NCBI GenBank assembly: GCA_965279315.1
Contig: OZ257145.1
Span: 558,001 to 622,000 of the forward strand
Source: JAPWJZ01 sp965279315
GTDB lineage: Bacteria > Pseudomonadota > Alphaproteobacteria > Micavibrionales > UBA2020
Direction of reading: 5' to 3'
DNA: 64,000 bases
Shown here: piece by piece, positions 60,782 to 64,000 of the stretch
Numbering within the stretch: position 1 is the first letter of the stretch
Layout: each line of letters opens with the position of its first letter
Program-made: the position numbers and the translations under genes
Notes under the pieces: model-generated
Seen by the model: only the letters and a program-made list of their open reading frames with translations
Databases searched by the model: none
What the model was told of the DNA's origin: nothing

Positions 60782-60817
60782 TAACGCAATTGTAGAGTCG
60801 CGAGAACAATTGCGTTA
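60782..60817. promoter_or_regulatory. Perfect 12-bp palindrome upstream of HEPN-like gene
   Basis: TAACGCAATTGT (60782-60793) and its exact inverse ACAATTGCGTTA (60806-60817) enclose 12 bases. It sits about 58 bases before the start at 60724. It may be an operator, a terminator of the degraded gene behind it, or the edge of an insertion. No T-run is present on either side. Confidence 0.6.
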
Positions 60818-60832
60818 GAAAAAGCCCCTCAT

Positions 60833-60915
60833 TAAAGATTACGCTTGCCGAATTTGAAGACCGCGGCGTGGGAAGAGATGATTTTGGTCACGGCATATTC
60901 GTTGATGCGGCAGCG
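60833..60915 (-). pseudogene. Duplicated 3' fragment of the gene at 62130-62435
   Basis: Read on the minus strand this gives INEYAVTKIISSHAAVFKFGKRN and a stop. It matches the last 20 or so residues of the intact protein at 62130-62435 (ANEYAVTKITPTHVEASKFGKRKP), in the same orientation. The rest of the gene is missing. The fragment lies between the AT-rich HEPN-like gene and the PH-domain gene. Confidence 0.7.
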
Positions 60916-60976
60916 ATCGATCTAAAGAGGCGCGCGGTCGCGAGGAACTTTTCGCCATTCCGTACGTTCGCAGCCC

Positions 60977-62059
60977 ATGGGCAAAAAACCTCTCAAATAC
61001 CAGTCTGTGATTGAACAGTCCTGCGGCGCGGGTGAGACTTTGCTTCTCGTTTCGCGCCTGCATTGGATATTTCTGGCGAAAGGCCTTTTCTGGCTGGTCG
61101 GCCTGCTCCTCATCGGCATCTATCTGGATTTATCCAGTAATAAATGGATGCTGCAGCTGATCGACCGGAATTACGAGATTTTGTCTTATTTCGTTTTCAG
61201 GGTCGGAAACTATATCCTGCCCATTTGCGCGATACTCGGCCTCATCATGAGCCTCATTTATTTCGCGACATATTTTACCACGGTGGTCGCGTTGACGACC
61301 AAGCGGTTGATGATCCGCAAAGGGCTTCTGTTCGTCAAAATGATCAATGTCGATATCGAGGAGATCAAGGGCGAGTATGTTGATAACGGCATGCTGGGAC
61401 GCTGGTTGAATTACGGCGAAATCCATATGGATGCGCGGTTTGTCGCGAATTTTTATGTGCCGAATATTGAAGACCCTTATCAATTGATCCGCACCATCAA
61501 CGAAACGCGCGCGGCGGGCGGCGATACGGTTATTGCGGGGCAGGCTTCGCTGAAACCGGCGGCGGAGGTCGGCCAGGCCGTGCCTTTGAGTGCAGTCGAT
61601 GCGCCCGCCGCTGTCGTTGCGCCCCCGTCAGAAGTCTATGTGCCGGTTCAGCAGCCGGTGGTGGTAGCACCGGCTGCGGTAGCACCGGCTGCGGTAGCAC
61701 CGGCTACGGTAGCACCGGCTGTGGTAGCACCGGCTACGGTAGCACCGGCTGTGGTAGCACCGGCTGCGGTAGCACCGGCTGTGGTAGCACCGGCTGTGGT
61801 AGCACCGGCTGTGGCGGCTCCTGCTCCGGTGGCTGCTGCTGTAGCGGCTCCTGCAGTTACAGCGGTCGCGACGCCAGTCGCAGCCGTTGCCCCCACCGTC
61901 ACGATGCGCGCCGGCGACCTGCCGGCGGATATGCAGGTCGATGTCACGCATCATGCAGCGATAGAGCAGCCTGTCGAAGTGAAGATCATCGACAAAGACG
62001 ATGAAGCCGCGAAGAAAAAGGCGGCCGACATGCTGGAAACTTTCGCATTGAAATCCTGA
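60977..62059 (+). CDS. PH-domain membrane protein with VAPA repeat tail
   Basis: A 360-residue protein. Two hydrophobic helices lie near residues 31-51 and 80-105 (ILPICAILGLIMSLIYF). A bacterial PH-like (bPH2/YdbS) domain follows, with TTKRLMIRKGLLFVKMINVDIEEI and LGRWLNYGEIHM. Residues 228-300 are low-complexity, mostly Val-Ala-Pro-Ala units. They are encoded by a 15-bp repeat. The end has a Lys/Ala-rich helix (DDEAAKKKAADMLETF). The family is DUF304-like, function unknown; the tail may span the cell wall side or be disordered. Confidence 0.8.
   Translation: MGKKPLKYQSVIEQSCGAGETLLLVSRLHWIFLAKGLFWLVGLLLIGIYLDLSSNKWMLQLIDRNYEILSYFVFRVGNYILPICAILGLIMSLIYFATYFTTVVALTTKRLMIRKGLLFVKMINVDIEEIKGEYVDNGMLGRWLNYGEIHMDARFVANFYVPNIEDPYQLIRTINETRAAGGDTVIAGQASLKPAAEVGQAVPLSAVDAPAAVVAPPSEVYVPVQQPVVVAPAAVAPAAVAPATVAPAVVAPATVAPAVVAPAAVAPAVVAPAVVAPAVAAPAPVAAAVAAPAVTAVATPVAAVAPTVTMRAGDLPADMQVDVTHHAAIEQPVEVKIIDKDDEAAKKKAADMLETFALKS
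61666..61815 (+). repeat. In-frame 15-bp tandem repeat, ten copies
   Basis: Ten copies, starting at 61666 and every 15 bases to 61801, each begin AGCACCGGCT. They differ in the next few bases (GCG, ACG or GTG). They encode Ala-Pro-Ala-x-Val units. Because the unit is a multiple of three, changes in copy number keep the frame. Confidence 0.92.
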
Positions 62060-62075
62060 CCTTTCGCGGCACAAG

Positions 62076-62107
62076 AAAAAAGCCCTGCACGTGTGCAGGG
62101 CTTTTTC
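62076..62107. terminator. Bidirectional terminator
   Basis: AAAAAGCCCTGCA and TGCAGGGCTTTTT pair around CGTG, with A-run and T-run on each side. It ends the PH-domain gene and the convergent gene at 62130. Confidence 0.92.
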
Positions 62108-62129
62108 GATTCACAAGACAGCAAACCGT

Positions 62130-62435
62130 TTACGGCTTGCGCTTGCCGAATTTCGATGCCTCGACATGGGTCGGGGTGATTTTCGTCACGGCGTATTCGT
62201 TTGCGCCGACCGACACGCTGTTGAAGTCGCGGGCGGTGGCGGGGAGTGTGCCTGCCTTGATCGCCTCATTAAGTTCGGCATAGCCACGGTCGATGACCTG
62301 TTCGGTGGCATCGGGGCCGAAGCAGCCGCCGGAATGGACGCGGGCGCTGAACACTTCCGCGCCGTCTTTCTTGAAGGCGACGTTGGAGAAGCTGGCCATA
62401 ATGCCCATGGGGCGGCTCTGCGGTTTCTTGCTCAT
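62130..62435 (-). CDS. Small hypothetical protein, parent of the fragment at 60833
   Basis: A 101-residue protein starting MSKKPQSRPMGIMASFSNVA. It has HSGGCFGPDATEQVIDRGYAELNEA and ends NEYAVTKITPTHVEASKFGKR. One Cys is present, in a His/Gly-rich context. I do not recognise the family. The 3' end also occurs as a degraded copy 1.2 kb away. It is convergent with the PH gene and divergent from sdhB. Confidence 0.6.
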   Translation of the reverse strand: MSKKPQSRPMGIMASFSNVAFKKDGAEVFSARVHSGGCFGPDATEQVIDRGYAELNEAIKAGTLPATARDFNSVSVGANEYAVTKITPTHVEASKFGKRKP

Positions 62436-62562
62436 GGCAAATCCTTTTCAAATGATAAAATGAATAGCCTTTTTTAGTAGAGAAACGGCGATAATCTGTC
62501 AATCCCCCCTTGCGCCGCGCCTTGATAAAGCTGTATTTTTATTGGAACGAGGGTAAAAAAAC

Positions 62563-63357
62563 ATGGCTGAATTCGCGCTTCCGAAAAATTCCAAAATCAA
62601 AGAGGGTAAAAAGCATAGCGCCCCTGCGGATGCGAAGAAGAAGCGCACCTTCAACGTCTATCGCTGGAACCCCGACGACAAGGAAAACCCGCGCCTCGAT
62701 TCATATGAAATCGACATCGCGAAATGCGGGCCGATGGTGCTGGACGCGCTGATCTATATCAAGAACGAGGTCGATGCGACGCTGACCTTCCGCCGGTCCT
62801 GCCGCGAGGGGGTCTGCGGTTCCTGCGCGATGAATATCGACGGCACCAATACGCTCGCCTGCACGAAGCATGTGGATGACGTGAAGGGCGATGTGAAGAT
62901 CACGCCGCTGCCGCATTTGCCCGTCATGAAAGACCTTGTGCCCGACCTGACGCATGTCTATGCCCAGTACAATGCGATCGAGCCGTGGTTGAAGACCGAA
63001 ACGCAGCCGCCCGCGAGAGAGCGTCTGCAAAGCGCGAAAGACGCGAACCATTTGAACGGCGAAGACGGCCACGGCCCTGCGGCCTGCATTTTGTGTTTCT
63101 GCTGCTCGACCTCCTGCCCCAGTTACTGGTGGAACGGCGACCGTTTCCTGGGCCCCGCCATCCTGCTGCAGGCCTATCGCTGGATTTCCGACACGCGCGA
63201 CGAAGGCACGGGCGAGCGGCTCGATAACCTCGAAGACCCGTTCCGCCTGTATCGCTGCCACACCATCATGAACTGCACCAACACCTGCCCCAAGGGGCTG
63301 AACCCCGCGAAGGCGATTGCGGAGATCAAGAAATTGATGGTGGCGCGCAGGGTCTAA
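62563..63357 (+). CDS. sdhB: Succinate dehydrogenase iron-sulfur subunit
   Basis: A 264-residue subunit with three clusters. The [2Fe-2S] ligands are in SCREGVCGSCAMNI and TLACT. The [4Fe-4S] ligands are in CILCFCCSTSCPSYWW, and the [3Fe-4S] ligands in CHTIMNCTNTCPKGLNP, with a further Cys in the next helix. It carries electrons from SdhA to the membrane subunits. It is about 5.4 kb downstream of sdhA, on the same strand and without the rest of the operon, so it must have its own promoter or a long read-through. Confidence 0.97.
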   Translation: MAEFALPKNSKIKEGKKHSAPADAKKKRTFNVYRWNPDDKENPRLDSYEIDIAKCGPMVLDALIYIKNEVDATLTFRRSCREGVCGSCAMNIDGTNTLACTKHVDDVKGDVKITPLPHLPVMKDLVPDLTHVYAQYNAIEPWLKTETQPPARERLQSAKDANHLNGEDGHGPAACILCFCCSTSCPSYWWNGDRFLGPAILLQAYRWISDTRDEGTGERLDNLEDPFRLYRCHTIMNCTNTCPKGLNPAKAIAEIKKLMVARRV

Positions 63358-63360
63358 ACC

Positions 63361-64000
63361 CTAGGGTTTCGGCAATGCCGTGCGGGATTTTTCGATTTTT
63401 TTCGGCAGGATTTCGCCTTCGAGCCGCTCGAGACGCGCGCTCATCTGTTCCATGCGGGCGGTGACTTCGTTGAAGGCGGCGATCATCGTCGCCTGTTCGG
63501 GTGAGAGGATCACGGGCGTGCCGATGCCAAGGTCGCTGGCGGAGGCGATGCGGGCTTCGCGCAAATCTTGCGCGCTCGCGCCGAAGCCGATATGGCCGTC
63601 GCGCAAAATCAATCCCTGATAGACGGCGCGGGCGGCCTGCTTGAACATGCCTTCGTCGCCGTCGCGGGCGGCGCCCGCTTCCTGCAGCGCGGATAACAAT
63701 GCGCGCGCTTCGGTCGTGGAGCGGGGGAAAAAGGCGAAGATGCCTTTCATCAGCTCGTCCGGCTTGATGCGGGCAGATGCGGCATCAAAGGGCGAGATAT
63801 AAAAATTGTCGAAACCGTCGGCAGTCGCGGCGATGCCTTCGGCCTTGCCATCGCTCACCATGATCGTCTTGTCGGTATCGAGATAGATGCTGCCCTTCAG
63901 CGTGGCGGCGAGCTGCTTGGGGTAGTCTTCCTTGTAATACCGGTAACCCAGGCGCTGCAGCTGGTCGGCGATATATTCGGCTTCCTCCAGCGTCGAGGGC
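63361..64000 (-). CDS. Hypothetical protein, 5' end beyond the window
   Basis: The frame is open from 63999 back to the stop at 63361, about 213 codons, and continues past the window edge. Readable parts are LEEAEYIADQLQRLGYRYYK near the left, GSIYLDTDKTIM, a helical middle (RSTTEARALLSALQEAG) and a C-terminal coiled-coil-like end (AFNEVTARMEQMSARLERLE). The family is unknown. An internal Met at 63861 would give 166 residues, but the upstream part is also protein-like. It is convergent with sdhB. Confidence 0.55.
   Translation of the reverse strand, partial: PSTLEEAEYIADQLQRLGYRYYKEDYPKQLAATLKGSIYLDTDKTIMVSDGKAEGIAATADGFDNFYISPFDAASARIKPDELMKGIFAFFPRSTTEARALLSALQEAGAARDGDEGMFKQAARAVYQGLILRDGHIGFGASAQDLREARIASASDLGIGTPVILSPEQATMIAAFNEVTARMEQMSARLERLEGEILPKKIEKSRTALPKP

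Noticed and set aside
61666..61815. CRISPR-like array
   Set aside because: The repeats are directly adjacent with no spacers, in frame, and encode a Val/Ala/Pro tail.
61628..62074. Cys/Arg/Ser repeat frame opposite the VAPA tail
   Set aside because: It is simply the antisense of the 15-bp repeat.

Overview
The window is a gene-dense piece of bacterial chromosome. Most of it is GC-rich, with short gaps and many genes that overlap by 1-4 bases. The AddA/AddB helicase-nuclease, GatCAB amidotransferase next to ruvX and folB, an SdhCDAB-type succinate dehydrogenase and OmpR/HisKA signalling point to a Gram-negative, respiring alphaproteobacterium. This placement rests on gene content and protein sequence, not on a marker gene. 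No rRNA, CRISPR array, transposase or integrase was seen. One tRNA gene, tRNA-Ser(GCU), is present.

Layout. 0-10.3 kb: acetyltransferases, an MscS channel, a CorA/ZntB metal transporter, an old-yellow-enzyme operon, an MFS exporter, Ohr, and a FecR-domain protein. 10.4-15.6 kb: an XRE regulator facing a WYxNG-repeat protein and a sulfotransferase, a nucleotidyltransferase-like protein and several unknowns. 15.6-20 kb: a five-gene operon of a two-component system with three membrane proteins, one DUF4173-like. 20-25.7 kb: a PilZ protein with a 49-residue follower, a TetR-controlled SDR, small unknowns, and MntH. 25.8-32.6 kb: an L,D-transpeptidase, a thioesterase, a cupin-DUF2867 fusion, a cold-shock protein, tRNA-Ser, an aldo/keto reductase, and an FAD oxidoreductase with an EamA transporter. 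32.8-41 kb: three small proteins with a shared C-terminal pattern, then on the minus strand gatC-gatA-gatB-two TerD-like genes-sulfotransferase-HAD phosphatase, with ruvX-folB divergent. 41-50 kb: a 3-hydroxyisobutyrate dehydrogenase relative and addB-addA. 54.6-63.4 kb: sdhC-sdhD-sdhA, then about 5.4 kb of unrelated genes, then sdhB.

Accessory islets. Four AT-rich stretches differ from the background: a two-cysteine-pair protein at 22.5 kb, a membrane protein at 42.2 kb, a two-gene AAA ATPase module at 52.2-54.4 kb, and a 494-residue protein with a HEPN-like R-x4-H motif at 59.2-60.7 kb. The AAA module sits beside a truncated MazF-type toxin joined head to head with another gene fragment. 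The HEPN-like gene sits between a perfect 12-bp palindrome and the rest of a split sdh locus, where there is also a duplicated fragment of a neighbouring gene. These two islets are the best candidates for an undescribed, possibly defensive, system.

Repeated DNA includes two about 148-bp structured intergenic elements plus one partial relative, all between convergent genes. There is also a 15-bp, ten-copy in-frame repeat in a PH-domain gene. Regulatory palindromes and repeats lie at the XRE and TetR divergent promoters.
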